Source of the DNA: an uncultured Anaerolineae bacterium
Lineage (GTDB): Bacteria; Chloroflexota; Anaerolineae; Aggregatilineales; Phototrophicaceae
Reading direction: 5' to 3'
Assembly (NCBI GenBank): GCA_934216615.1
Contig: CAKQCB010000004.1
Coordinates: 124,001-188,000 of the forward strand
DNA: 64,000 nt
In this document: positions 54,376 to 63,742 of the stretch, one piece after another
Layout: the number at the start of each line of letters is the position of its first letter
How positions within the stretch are numbered: position 1 is the stretch's first letter
Notes under the pieces: generated by a model
Database searches by the model: none
The model's input: the letters and a program-made list of their open reading frames with translations, nothing else
What the model was told of the DNA's origin: nothing
Program-made: the position numbers and the translations under genes

Positions 54376-55542
54376 ATGAAAAAAGTCCTCGCCGTCCTGC
54401 CTGATGAGAGCGCATCGTCTGTTTTGACCGTCTTAAATCCTCTGCGTCATCTAGCACAGCAGGGAAAGATTCAATTTGACGAAACGTTAGAAGCTTATGC
54501 GCTTCCGTCTCAAGTAGCGTGGGCGGATGTCATCGTTGCTTGTCGCAACATGCAACCGTTGTACCGTCCCATTTTTGAATTGGCGCTCCAACTCACGATC
54601 CCCATCATTTATGTGCTGGATGATAACTTGTTCGCTGTGCCCGAAGAAGATGCCTTCTCGCAGTATTATCACCACCCTGACCGTCAAGCGCAGTTGGCAT
54701 GGATATTACAGCACGCCTCATTAGTGCGTGTTCATTCGCCTGTTTTGGCAAATGTCGTGCGCCCCTATAACGCCCATGTGAAGCAAGTCTATGCTGCGGT
54801 GGATTGGGCGCTGGTTCCCGAAACACTCCCGATATTAGATGAACATATCGCCCATATGGTGTACGCGACCAGCCGTACTGAAGGCGACCCGCTGTTTGCC
54901 CTCATACAGCCCGCGTTAGAAATGATTTTAGAACAGTTCGGTGACCGTGTACGCCTGCATCTGTTAGGGGCATCACCCAACGCCGAAATCCAGCGTTTTC
55001 CGCAGGTGATCCATCATCCCTTTGAGCGAGATTACGTCACCTTCTTTCAAAAATTCACGCGGGCAGGCTATACCATCGGCCTCGCGCCTATGCTGGATGA
55101 TCTGTTTTATCAGTGCAAAACGGATGTGAAATTTCGCGATTATGCGTCGGCGGGCGTGGCGGGAATTTATAGCGATTCCCCCTTGTACAGCGCCAGCGTG
55201 ATCCATGAACAAACCGGCTTGCTCGTCCCCAACGAAACCAGCGCATGGGTCACAGCGCTGCGTCGCTACATCCAATCGCCCGAATTAGTACAAACCGTGC
55301 GCGAAAATGCCAAGCAGGTCGCCCTCACAAAATATGCGCTCACCGAAGTGACGCAAGCGTGGCTTGCCGATCTTGAATCTATGCCAGACCCCGCGCCAAC
55401 AGCGGATGTCACCCTCCCTCAACGTTGGACATTCACGCGCAGTTCATCCCCGCTCATCAAGTTTTTGCAGAAAACCTACCAGCGCCTCATCCCGTTTGAG
55501 TGGCGCATCAAATTGTTGAACCTGCGTTCCAAGCGTCCATAG
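54376..55542 (+). CDS. Glycosyltransferase, GT-B fold
   Basis: 388 residues. The N-terminal half holds YVLDDNLFAVPE near 75-86. The C-terminal half has the donor-site region TIGLAPMLDDLFYQCKTDVKFRDYASAGVAGIYSDSPLY (about 235-272) and TGLLVPNE with DxxxW-type AWVTALRRYI, matching group-1 (GT4-like) enzymes. It joins a sugar from a nucleotide donor to an acceptor on the cytoplasmic side; specificity unknown. The gene follows the acetyltransferase by 5 bases and a GT2 gene follows. ATG 54376. Confidence 0.85.
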   Translation: MKKVLAVLPDESASSVLTVLNPLRHLAQQGKIQFDETLEAYALPSQVAWADVIVACRNMQPLYRPIFELALQLTIPIIYVLDDNLFAVPEEDAFSQYYHHPDRQAQLAWILQHASLVRVHSPVLANVVRPYNAHVKQVYAAVDWALVPETLPILDEHIAHMVYATSRTEGDPLFALIQPALEMILEQFGDRVRLHLLGASPNAEIQRFPQVIHHPFERDYVTFFQKFTRAGYTIGLAPMLDDLFYQCKTDVKFRDYASAGVAGIYSDSPLYSASVIHEQTGLLVPNETSAWVTALRRYIQSPELVQTVRENAKQVALTKYALTEVTQAWLADLESMPDPAPTADVTLPQRWTFTRSSSPLIKFLQKTYQRLIPFEWRIKLLNLRSKRP

Positions 55543-55640
55543 CGTCGCTCAGGTAAGTGCGTTTTCGCCTGCAACTCACGGCTGAATTTTAGGTATAATC
55601 ACCTGACGCGAATAGATAAAAACTCAGGAAACCAATCCCC

Positions 55641-56648
55641 TTGCACAGTATGGTTGTTATAGGCATCGTTTTATACAACAGCAGCGCCGACCTTCCCGCT
55701 TGCTGGGCCTCATTGACCGCCCAAACTTATCCCCATCTGCAGATCATCTTTTTGGACAATTATTCGTCGGATGCTTCTGTCGAGTGGGTACAGAAACACG
55801 CGCCTCAATCGACGCTCATTTGCAGTGATGTGAATCAAGGATTTGGGCCAGCGCATAACGCCATCATGCAGTCGTATGCGTTTCAACCCACAGATTATTA
55901 CTTGCCCCTCAACCCCGATGTGTCGCTCAGTGCAACGTATATTGAACAGCTTGTTTCAGGGTGTGAGCGACATCAAGCCGGATGGGTGAGTGGCAAACTG
56001 CTTGAAAAAGATGAACACGACCAACCGAGCGGTTATTTTTACAGCGCGGGGCAAGGGATTCGCCGTGATGGGTATGTGGTCAATCGCGGCGAAGGCGTAC
56101 AAGATCGTGGTCAATACGATGACGATGCCGAAGTATTTTTTGTCTCTGGCGCGGCCCCGTTAATCGCTGCCCGTATGATTCAAGCCGTCTCTGTAGAGGG
56201 CGCGTTGTTCGACCCACAAATGTTCATGTATGGCGAAGATGCAGACTTGGGTTGGCGGGCGAAATTACAAGGCTGGTCATGCTGGTATATTCCATCTGCG
56301 GTAGCGTTGCATCGGGGCGGCAACCCGAACGTTTCGTTACGCGCTCAAGCCTTGATCAATACCTTCTTGTCCATCGTCAAAAATGCGTTCTTGCTCGACT
56401 TGATCTTCTACAATTTTCCGCTCATCTTCCTCAGTCTGGGCGTGCGTATGCTCTTGCGTCCTCAGCAAACATGGCCTGCGGTGCGCCAGTTCTTTTCACG
56501 GCTGATGCCAACTTTGAAACGGCGCACGCAACCCACCTTATCACGTTCTGAGATAGTGCGCTGGTTCCGCTGGAGCGAGCAACAAACATCCCACCAAGCG
56601 ACAGGTTTGGTACAGCGGGTACGCACCTATCTTTCACGAAAGACATAA
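55641..56648 (+). CDS. Glycosyltransferase family 2
   Basis: 335 residues. The GT-A fold is clear: VVIGIVLYNSSADLPACWASLTAQTYPHLQIIFLDNYSSDASVEWV (1-55), DVNQGFGPAHNAIM and PLNPDVSLSATYIEQLV. FFVSGAAPLIAARMIQAVS...GALFDPQMFMYGEDADLGWRAKLQGWSCWYIPSAVALHRGG is typical of rhamnosyltransferase-type GT2, with EDxDLGWR as the catalytic and acceptor region. A C-terminal amphipathic segment (LLDLIFYNFPLIFLSLGVRML) may attach it to the membrane. The TTG at 55641 is ten bases after AGGAA, while the ATG at 55650 is nineteen. It is 8 bases before the M14 gene. Confidence 0.92.
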   Translation: MHSMVVIGIVLYNSSADLPACWASLTAQTYPHLQIIFLDNYSSDASVEWVQKHAPQSTLICSDVNQGFGPAHNAIMQSYAFQPTDYYLPLNPDVSLSATYIEQLVSGCERHQAGWVSGKLLEKDEHDQPSGYFYSAGQGIRRDGYVVNRGEGVQDRGQYDDDAEVFFVSGAAPLIAARMIQAVSVEGALFDPQMFMYGEDADLGWRAKLQGWSCWYIPSAVALHRGGNPNVSLRAQALINTFLSIVKNAFLLDLIFYNFPLIFLSLGVRMLLRPQQTWPAVRQFFSRLMPTLKRRTQPTLSRSEIVRWFRWSEQQTSHQATGLVQRVRTYLSRKT

Positions 56649-56656
56649 CGTTCTCT

Positions 56657-57676
56657 ATGAAACGGGTACTGCTCATCTTTATGTTAATCGCGGGGCTTGT
56701 GGCTTGTTCACCTGACCCACAGCCCATGATTCCCACCGTCATAGCATCGCCTGTCCCCTTGCAAGCGTTCCAGTCCACCTCAATACCGCGCATCGTCGAA
56801 ATCTCCCCAACAGATACCCGCACCGCCACCCCCGAAGCGTCCCTGACGCTGACACCTTCATCTACACCCATCCCGCCTACCGTGACGGTTGTGCCTGTCG
56901 ATTTTGCTCAACCTGCTCAGGTGAGCGTCGCCACGCTCGACCCGTCGCTCAGCGCTCAACTGGATCAACTTCTGCACCGTGACGATGTGACGATCATCGG
57001 CTATTCAGCGCAACGTCGCCCCATCCCACTGGTGACATTAGGGCAAGGGGAACATCAGCTTTTGTTGGTGGGGGGAATTCACGGCGGTTGGGAAATGAAC
57101 ACCATCACCCTGATGCTGGAATTGATCGCGTATTTTGACGCGGATTCATCTCGCATCCCCGACCCTATCCAGTTGGCGATTGTGCCTGTCCTCAACCCCG
57201 ACGGTTTAATTTACGGGCGCACGCCACAAGGGCGCTTGAACGCGCGGGCGGTCGATCTCAATCGGAATTGGTCTTGCGAATGGTCAGCCGAAGCATATTG
57301 GCGTGATGAACGTGTGAATGCGGGGGATGCTCCACTTTCTGAACCGGAAACGCAGGCGTTGGCGATGTATGTTCAAGCTCAGCGCCCCGCATCGGCGTTG
57401 TTTTATCACAGCGCCGCCAATGGCATCTTTGCGGGGAATTGTCAAACTGATCACGGCTCACAGGCGTTGGCCGAAACCTATGGCCGAGCAGCGGGTTATT
57501 CTTACCAAGCGACCTTTTCTGCGTATCCGGTCACAGGCACCGCCGTCGGATGGTTAGATGGCTTAGGAATCCCTGCGGCCGATGTCGAACTTCAAGGGCG
57601 GGATACGCCTGAATGGGAGCGTAATTTGTCGGGGCTTCAAGCCGTCTTGATATGGTTGTCCCAACGTGAATCATGA
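56657..57676 (+). CDS. M14-family zinc peptidase, lipoprotein
   Basis: 339 residues. The signal peptide MKRVLLIFMLIAGLVAC gives a lipid-anchored Cys17. A Thr/Pro linker (about 40-80) follows, then an M14 carboxypeptidase-like domain. This has VGGIHGGWEMNT (His and Glu zinc ligands with the H-G-G-[WY]-E spacing seen in this subgroup), NPDGLIYGRTPQGRLNARAVDLNRNW with the NR substrate motif, SEPETQAL, LFYHSAANG with a third ligand His, and VELQGRDTPEWERN. Possible substrates are peptidoglycan or murein peptides by analogy. The gene follows the GT2 gene by 8 bases. Confidence 0.88.
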   Translation: MKRVLLIFMLIAGLVACSPDPQPMIPTVIASPVPLQAFQSTSIPRIVEISPTDTRTATPEASLTLTPSSTPIPPTVTVVPVDFAQPAQVSVATLDPSLSAQLDQLLHRDDVTIIGYSAQRRPIPLVTLGQGEHQLLLVGGIHGGWEMNTITLMLELIAYFDADSSRIPDPIQLAIVPVLNPDGLIYGRTPQGRLNARAVDLNRNWSCEWSAEAYWRDERVNAGDAPLSEPETQALAMYVQAQRPASALFYHSAANGIFAGNCQTDHGSQALAETYGRAAGYSYQATFSAYPVTGTAVGWLDGLGIPAADVELQGRDTPEWERNLSGLQAVLIWLSQRES

Positions 57677-57727
57677 TACGATAATGACCGTCTGTTCAGG
57701 GAGCTTTTAGCAAGTGAGCGTTTTCTC

Positions 57728-58306
57728 ATGAGTTCATCTCCACGGTATCCGCACCGCGCCGGCCATTATATGAACGAGCCTTTCGCTCGTTTGGTCTCGT
57801 CGTTACTGCGCTCGATGCGCGCGGCGCTCAAACAACAAGGCGTGATCTATACCGACGCGGAAACCGAGCCGATAGCCGAGAAAATTTTGAACCAGACGCT
57901 TCAAACCGGTCAGCCTGAACTTTTTGAGAGACTCAAAACAGGCTTGCAAACCTTACTTGAAACCAACGAGAGCGCGTTGGCGCGTCTCGGCTTGACGTTT
58001 GAACAGTCGCTCAAAACCGAGATGAACGGCCTCAAAGGGTGGGAATCCACGTCTGACTTTTTAGAGATCGCCAACATCAAAATCTCGGCAGAAACGCGCA
58101 TCGCCTTCACCAGCAACTTGCTGATTTTAATGGGGGATCGATCACGCCGTCATTACACGTGGTATCTGGCCAAATTGGCATGGCAGAATCCCTCCGCAGA
58201 CATTGAGAATATCTTTGCGCTCAGAGCGCTTTCGCATATCAGCGGTATTTCGTTGGAGACGCCCGACGTCTTGGCTCAGCTCAAGACATGGCTGTATCAG
58301 CGGTAG
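57728..58306 (+). CDS. Helical protein of unknown function
   Basis: 192 residues, not recognised. Alpha-helical throughout (EPFARLVSSLLRSMRAALKQQGVIYTD..., FERLKTGLQTLLETNESALARLGLTFEQSLKTE..., FALRALSHISGISLETPDVLAQLKTWLYQ). No signal peptide or membrane segment, no cysteines. ATG 57728 follows a long stretch with a weak Shine-Dalgarno (AGCGTTTTCTC). Located between an M14 peptidase and a repeat copy. Confidence 0.6.
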   Translation: MSSSPRYPHRAGHYMNEPFARLVSSLLRSMRAALKQQGVIYTDAETEPIAEKILNQTLQTGQPELFERLKTGLQTLLETNESALARLGLTFEQSLKTEMNGLKGWESTSDFLEIANIKISAETRIAFTSNLLILMGDRSRRHYTWYLAKLAWQNPSADIENIFALRALSHISGISLETPDVLAQLKTWLYQR

Positions 58307-58354
58307 CGGTGTCCTGGTAGTGTGGGAGAGGGCAAGGACAGGCCTTGCCCCTAT

Positions 58355-58545
58355 ACCTCACCCCGACGGGGTCGTGCCCTCTCCATGGGGAGAGGGCGGG
58401 AAAGCATCACGTCATATATGTGATTTTTGTAGGGGCAAGTCGGTGACTTGCCCTGTCCGCGAAACATAACCTGCCTCAAAATGAGAAACGTCCTTTGTCC
58501 TCTCCCCATGGAGAGGACGGCTAAGCGTAGCGCAGCAGGTGAGGT
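58355..58545. repeat. Modular palindromic repeat, reverse orientation
   Basis: 191 bases; reverse complement of the 41549-41740 copy, running from ACCTCACCCCGACGGGGT to GCAGCAGGTGAGGT. It retains GGCAAGTC-ggt-GACTTGCC, both stem modules (CCCTCTCC..., GTCCTCTCC...) and the GCTAAGCGTAGCGCAGCAGG end. It lies between the helical protein and the kinase gene. Confidence 0.85.
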
Positions 58546-58642
58546 CCCCAACAAAAAAGATCATCAATGCAACCGATCAAAAGAAGCGTGTTACAATGAA
58601 ATGGCGAAAACACTTATTTTCTCAATATCACCCTAGAAACCT

Positions 58643-61600
58643 ATGCTTGGCTCACAACTTGGTCCCTATGAAATCATTGAGGAAATCGGTCATGGTGGCA
58701 TGGCGACGGTTTATCGCGCCTACCAGCAAAGCGTGGAGCGCTACGTTGCCATCAAAGTCATTCACCGAGCCTTCTTAGCCGACCAAATCAGCGTCAATCG
58801 GTTTGAGCGTGAAGCGCGTCTTGTCGCACGGCTGGAGCATCCGCACTTACTGCCCATCTACGATTACAACGGGTCGCACGACCCGCCGTATATTGTGATG
58901 CGTTATGTCGAAGGCGGAACGTTAAAAGACATCCTCGACCGTGGACCACTTCCTTTAGTCGATACATCCTACATGTTGCGCAACGTCGCCTCTGCGTTGG
59001 ACTATGCCCACCGTCAAGGCGTGATTCATCGCGACATCAAGCCTTCAAATATCATGGTGGATGAAGACGGCAACGCCTTCCTTATGGATTTTGGCATCGC
59101 CCGTTTGACCAATGCCAGCGCCGACCGCACCAATCTCACCCAAACCGGCTTTTCGGTGGGCACGCCCGGATATATGTCCCCTGAACAAGCGATGGGCTAT
59201 GAAAATATCGACCTGCGGGCGGATATTTACGCGCTAGGGGTGCTCATCTTTAAGACGATTTCCGGCGAACTTCCCTACACCGGGGATACGCCGATGGCCG
59301 TGATGTTACAGCACATCAATGCGCCAATGCCCAGCATCCGCACCCTGCGCCCCGACATTCCGGAAGAATTGGATCAGGCGTTACAGAAGGCGATGGCGAA
59401 ACAGCCGGAAGACCGCTACGAGACCGCCACCGACTTTGCTGATGATATCACTCGCGCCGTCGGACGCATCAGCGCCAGCGTGCGCCCTATGAGCCTACGC
59501 CGAATCGCTCGCGAAAATGCCGAGATCATTCGGGCGATGCGTGTCGCCATCCCCCCTCAAACAGCGGATGAAGACGAATCCACCCGCGTTGAATTAGATG
59601 CTTCGGATGCAAACCCGGTAAGCCCACGCTCAAGCACAGCGACCCCACGCGGACAATCGACCAAGCCCGCGTTTGACTATGCCTTTAATGACCCTGAAGT
59701 GGATAACCCAACGGTGCTCACCCCTTCAGATCAAAGAGTCGTATCCCCGCCACAAGAGAACCCACCCCAAGCAAAGTTTTGGGATAGTCAGCAACCGCTG
59801 CTCATCCCAACCAAGCCCGCCACCCAATCGCGTTCCAAACTGCCTTTTATCATCGGGGGGATAGGGGTTCTTGTGGCGGTCATCATCGGTGTGATTCTCA
59901 TCTCTCAAGAGACGAATAACACCCCTGCCGAACCAACCCAAGTGAGCGCGATCATCACCGATGCACCCACTAGCACATTGAAATTAACGCCTACCGAAAC
60001 GTCTCTTGTGATCGCCCCGACAGGCGAACTTCCGCCCACAGTGGCCGAGATCGTTCCAACGGCAGATGTGCCGACTTCATCCCCTCCAACGGTTGATGAA
60101 GTGCTCATCGTGCCTAGCGCGACAGAAACACCCATCCCACCCACCGCGACGGAAACCTTCACATCCGTTCCGCCTACCGCTACCGAAACCGTCGCCGAAC
60201 TGCCGACAGAACTTGCCGTTCAGCTCTCAGATATCACAGAAACGCCCGTTCCGTTCACCGTGACGTTTACTTCAACCCCTGAACCGCCAACCGCCACTAT
60301 GACGGAAATGCCTACGCTGATCCCGAGCGAAACCGCATCACCTACCGAGACGTTTGAACCCACAGCGACCTTTACCGTCGCGCCGACGCGCACGCCGATT
60401 CCCACCATCACGCCGTCCGAAACACACACCGCCACCGCCACCGAAACCGCGACGGCAACGGCGACAGAAACCCCAGTGCCGAGCAATACCCCAACCGCAA
60501 CGCCTACCGAGACTGAAACGCTCGTCCCGACGGCGACGGCGACACCCACAGAGACGCCGACCGCAACCGCCACATTGACCGAACCACCGACAGTAATGCC
60601 CTCAGCGACGTTTATGCCAACCATCCCGCCCGTGACTTCGGTTGAACTGCCGTATCACTTGGATATGGCGCAGGCGGATGCGCTCAACAGCGCGCAGTTT
60701 GATCCATCGGCATGGCGACTTGACCCCGTGAACAGCGGGTTTATCAACGGGACAGCCCGCCTCGACCAACCGTTCATCGTCTTAGGAGAGGGCCAAGCCC
60801 CATGGCAGTCGTCGGATATTCCGCTGGTGATCTCGTTCCGTGTGCGCCTCGACCCGCTCTCAACAGGTTTGCGCGTCGTCTTTCGTGAAAGTGCGCAGGG
60901 CTATGAAGTATTGGACTTGCGCCCGGGGCAAATCACCCTCAAGCGCAACGGCGACTTTGTGGACTATCACAACGAAGCCAGCGAACGCATGATCCAGTCC
61001 TTGAATGCGCCGTTACAACCCAATCAAGAGCATCATATTGTGTTGTGGGTGCAGGGCGCTTCTTTGTTCGTCTACATGGACAACCGCCAAGTGCTGGGCA
61101 TCAACGACCCGTTCAGCCCCGTCCTCACTGGCGGAAACATCCTATTCCAAACCAACAGCTTAACCAGTCCCGCTTCATTCGGTCATTTAACCATCGCTGC
61201 CGTGGATGTGAGCAGCAGTCATTTTTCTGATGCGACTTTGCCCCCTGCTTGGCAAAATATCGGCGGGATTGCGCAAGAAAGCGATCTGTTATTTGGTCAA
61301 TATCTCGCTTTGCGTGGCGTCACGTCGAGCATGCCCACGCTCGAACAGCGCCGTAACTTACGCATCGCCTATCGTTTTAATATAGGCGATGGACAGCAGT
61401 ATCACTTGTATTTACGTGTGAATACCAACGGCGCATTGGCTCTGCGTTTCCAAAATGGGACGGCTGATGTTTTGTTGTTAGATGCGTCAGGGAACACGCT
61501 CAGCACCCTCACGATCCCCAACCTCTACATCACAAATCAATGGCAAGAGATGGTGATCTTGCTGAATGAAAATCACCTGCGGGTAGTGCGGAATGGCGAA

Positions 61601-61735
61601 ACTATGTTTGATCAACAGGTGATGACATGGCCGGGAGAGGGCAGTATCCGTTTAGAAACGACAGGCGTAGATACCTTACGACTGGATGATTGGTTATTAA
61701 CACCGCTTTTAAATGGGGATCAATTTGCCCCTTAG
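58643..61735 (+). CDS. Membrane Ser/Thr protein kinase with Thr-rich linker and outer beta-sandwich domains
   Basis: 1,030 residues. The PknB-like kinase (about 8-270) has G-loop GHGGMA, Lys38 in [12 protein letters not shown] (catalytic Asp), DFGIARL (Mg-binding) and [10 protein letters not shown] with an activation segment. A basic, disordered region (about 275-395) precedes one TM helix ([21 protein letters not shown], about 397-418). Outside the cell is a linker of about 240 residues dominated by (T)PT/TAT repeats, then a C-terminal region of about 360 residues with two LamG-like beta modules ([19 protein letters not shown]... and [20 protein letters not shown]). By family it relays an extracellular signal by phosphorylation. 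It begins 337 bases after the previous gene. A TIR protein gene follows 51 bases downstream on the same strand. Confidence 0.9.
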   Translation: MLGSQLGPYEIIEEIGHGGMATVYRAYQQSVERYVAIKVIHRAFLADQISVNRFEREARLVARLEHPHLLPIYDYNGSHDPPYIVMRYVEGGTLKDILDRGPLPLVDTSYMLRNVASALDYAHRQGVIHRDIKPSNIMVDEDGNAFLMDFGIARLTNASADRTNLTQTGFSVGTPGYMSPEQAMGYENIDLRADIYALGVLIFKTISGELPYTGDTPMAVMLQHINAPMPSIRTLRPDIPEELDQALQKAMAKQPEDRYETATDFADDITRAVGRISASVRPMSLRRIARENAEIIRAMRVAIPPQTADEDESTRVELDASDANPVSPRSSTATPRGQSTKPAFDYAFNDPEVDNPTVLTPSDQRVVSPPQENPPQAKFWDSQQPLLIPTKPATQSRSKLPFIIGGIGVLVAVIIGVILISQETNNTPAEPTQVSAIITDAPTSTLKLTPTETSLVIAPTGELPPTVAEIVPTADVPTSSPPTVDEVLIVPSATETPIPPTATETFTSVPPTATETVAELPTELAVQLSDITETPVPFTVTFTSTPEPPTATMTEMPTLIPSETASPTETFEPTATFTVAPTRTPIPTITPSETHTATATETATATATETPVPSNTPTATPTETETLVPTATATPTETPTATATLTEPPTVMPSATFMPTIPPVTSVELPYHLDMAQADALNSAQFDPSAWRLDPVNSGFINGTARLDQPFIVLGEGQAPWQSSDIPLVISFRVRLDPLSTGLRVVFRESAQGYEVLDLRPGQITLKRNGDFVDYHNEASERMIQSLNAPLQPNQEHHIVLWVQGASLFVYMDNRQVLGINDPFSPVLTGGNILFQTNSLTSPASFGHLTIAAVDVSSSHFSDATLPPAWQNIGGIAQESDLLFGQYLALRGVTSSMPTLEQRRNLRIAYRFNIGDGQQYHLYLRVNTNGALALRFQNGTADVLLLDASGNTLSTLTIPNLYITNQWQEMVILLNENHLRVVRNGETMFDQQVMTWPGEGSIRLETTGVDTLRLDDWLLTPLLNGDQFAP

Positions 61736-61785
61736 AACAATCCGCTGATGATGTCGATGAACACACGCTGGTAAGGATGAGCAAC

Positions 61786-62820
61786 ATGCAAGTGATGCGC
61801 CCCGATCATATTTTAGAGGTACTTTTGAGAGCGGTCGATTATCTTGATTATGCCAATGTGAGAGAGCTGTACACGGAAATTGTGCGTCATCTGTTTACAC
61901 ATTGCATCGGCGATAAACAAGAACCCGCAGATGCCGTTCCGCTCTCAAAGAGTCAACTGGTGCTTGTATACCATGCGCTGGATCGTATCCCCCCGAATTC
62001 AAAACGTTGGCCTGCCTATCAATTGATCGATCATTCAACACAGCGTCTCCATAAAATATTGGAGCAGCTTATAAAGAGCGACGCCACTTATATACCCCAT
62101 GTCAAACCTGCTTGGCAGAAGGAGATGGATCCATTTTCATTTGATGATCTGCCCGTGTTGAGAGCGGAACCATCCGCTGAAACCGCGCCTGTAGAAGCAC
62201 TTAATCAAGAGGTCGCTGAAACAGAAATTGTCGATGATACTGCTACAGACACCGAGACGGATGAGATAGACTTAGAAGAAACCCGTAGCGACGCCTACGA
62301 CTTCAATTTTGATGAGCCTGAACAGTCAGACGTCGCCCCCATTGAAACCGTGACCTCTGCGCCACGTATCAAGCTCAAATATGAAGTCTTTCTCAGCTAC
62401 AGCCATGAAGATGAGCGCTTCTCACTCATGTTACAAGAGAAACTGCGGAATGCTTTCTTGCGCGTGTATGAAAATCACAGCATGCGTTTCGGCACATCGG
62501 AATGGCACGAGTCGGTGAGCGATGCCATTCAACATTCGCTGGTGGTGTTGGTGTTATGTTCAGCCAGCGCAAAAGCGTCCGAATGGGTGAATACCGAGCT
62601 AAACATTGCACGTCAACTCAACCGCCAAATCGTGCCTTTGCATATTGCAGATAGCGAAGAAGATGCCATCCCCGATTATTTGCTAGGGATCACCCGTGCA
62701 GATATGCGCGATACGCAAAAACAGCGCCGTCACTTAGAAATTTTGATTCGGGGTTTGGTCAGCAAACGCAAGCAGATTCGCCTGCGCACGTTACGAAGAA
62801 AAAACGATGAAAGCGTCTAA
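61786..62820 (+). CDS. TIR-domain protein with N-terminal helical domain
   Basis: 344 residues. Residues 1-105 form a helical domain (RPDHILEVLLRAVDYLDYANVRELYTEIVRHLF...) not recognised, comparable in size to effector-associated domains. An acidic linker (about 115-190, many D, E and T) leads to a TIR domain (199-325): YEVFLSYSHEDERFSLMLQEKL, FGTSEWHESVSDAIQHSLVVLVLCSASAKASEWVNTELNIA. Glu271 in the WVNTE motif is at the position of the NADase catalytic Glu in active TIRs, so NAD+ cleavage is possible but unproven. ATG 61786 is eight bases after AAGGA; codons at 61777 and 61690 lack this. It starts 51 bases after the Ser/Thr kinase stop and could share its mRNA. Confidence 0.88.
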   Translation: MQVMRPDHILEVLLRAVDYLDYANVRELYTEIVRHLFTHCIGDKQEPADAVPLSKSQLVLVYHALDRIPPNSKRWPAYQLIDHSTQRLHKILEQLIKSDATYIPHVKPAWQKEMDPFSFDDLPVLRAEPSAETAPVEALNQEVAETEIVDDTATDTETDEIDLEETRSDAYDFNFDEPEQSDVAPIETVTSAPRIKLKYEVFLSYSHEDERFSLMLQEKLRNAFLRVYENHSMRFGTSEWHESVSDAIQHSLVVLVLCSASAKASEWVNTELNIARQLNRQIVPLHIADSEEDAIPDYLLGITRADMRDTQKQRRHLEILIRGLVSKRKQIRLRTLRRKNDESV

Positions 62821-63468
62821 AAAGTGTAAAAATATTTCTTTCTCTACCCATTTTATTGTATTTACGAGGAATTTAGTTTATTTTACACAAATAAAAGGTG
62901 TTGTATTTCCCCTCAAATTCTTATATTGTGAGGGAGGTTACGCTTACGCATAGAGTTCTGATGGTTAAACATGAGGACAACGTGCAAAGGAAACCCTTAA
63001 GTCGCGCTTCCAACGTTAAACTTAAGGGTTTCTTTTTTTTCACTGGCGTAAAAGGGAAAACCGCCAGTGAGGATAACTCCATCAAACGTTGAATGATGTC
63101 GATAGGGCGTCTATAACCGGTTTGAAGAAGTGATGTTTTTAGTGTTTTTGTTTGTGGTGGTCATCGTCGCTAGCCCTAAAGCCTCAACGTCATCACAGTA
63201 GGGAACAAAAATGTGACTAAAACCTGACAAAATCACATTTATTGACATCTTCTAGGATACCATTTCTTTTACATACTCACCATCATCAATATTTGTCGTT
63301 CGCGTCGAAGTTATAAAAATAAAACCGATTTTTCACTCAAAGTTAATATACAGTTATTTTTGTAAGTTTTTCTTTAGAATCTACATACTACTCATAGTTA
63401 CTAGTTGACAGTTTGGGTGAAATTGTCTATCTTGTTTATGTTTCCCAATATGAAATTTGTAAATACTC
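62821..63468. other. AT-rich intergenic region
   Basis: About 650 bases, much richer in A and T than the genes before it. It holds the terminator at 62991-63040 and a second perfect hairpin (TCACTGGCG/CGCCAGTGA, 63040-63070). A short open frame across the terminator is not credible. I see no tRNA or known riboswitch. Confidence 0.6.
62991..63040 (+). terminator. Strong intrinsic terminator, possible sRNA end
   Basis: AAACCCTTAAG (62991-63001) and CTTAAGGGTTT (63021-63031) form an 11-pair stem with a 19-base loop, then CTTTTTTTT. A weak promoter (TTGTAT 62901, TATATT 62922, 15-base spacing) could start a transcript of about 105 bases. Otherwise it ends the TIR mRNA, 170 bases beyond its stop. 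Confidence 0.75.
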
Positions 63469-63711
63469 ATGACAACTCTTAATGAAGTTTCAGATAACCC
63501 ACCCAACCCGTCTGTGGTGTATGCTCGGCAGCGCTTCATGACCCACTGTCCCAACTGTGGAATGAGAACTATATTTCATTACGCAGGGGTTCAGAAGTGG
63601 TCGGTTGATGTTGCGCGAAAGACACACCAACCGACTTCTGTGAGTTTGTGGAACTGCTCTCATTGTGGCAGTACATTTACCCGCCAAACGTTGGCGAAGG
63701 CAAAGAAATAG
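63469..63711 (+). CDS. Small zinc-ribbon protein
   Basis: 80 residues. Two CxxC pairs, CPNCG (27-31) and CSHCG (63-67), could hold one zinc in a ribbon of about 40 residues; THQPTSVSLWNC between them suggests a beta hairpin. No enzymatic motif. The start ATG at 63469 has no strong ribosome binding site. Its stop codon is embedded in the terminator stem at 63706. Convergent with the terminase fragment. Function unknown. Confidence 0.6.
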   Translation: MTTLNEVSDNPPNPSVVYARQRFMTHCPNCGMRTIFHYAGVQKWSVDVARKTHQPTSVSLWNCSHCGSTFTRQTLAKAKK

Positions 63712-63730
63712 ATTTCCCCGAATCTATTTT
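63706..63730. terminator. Terminator overlapping a stop codon
   Basis: AAATAGATT (63706-63714) and AATCTATTT (63721-63729) form a 9-pair stem around TCCCCG, then T. The stem includes the TAG of the zinc-ribbon gene. It lies between convergent genes. Confidence 0.75.
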
Positions 63731-63742
63731 GCCGTTCTCCCT

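Noticed and set aside
60000..60640. DNA tandem repeat in the kinase gene
   Set aside because: It is a Thr/Pro-rich low-complexity linker with varied codons rather than a regular DNA repeat.
62898..63092. 64-codon open frame after the TIR gene
   Set aside because: It runs straight through the strong terminator at 62991-63040 and encodes a phenylalanine run from its T-tract.
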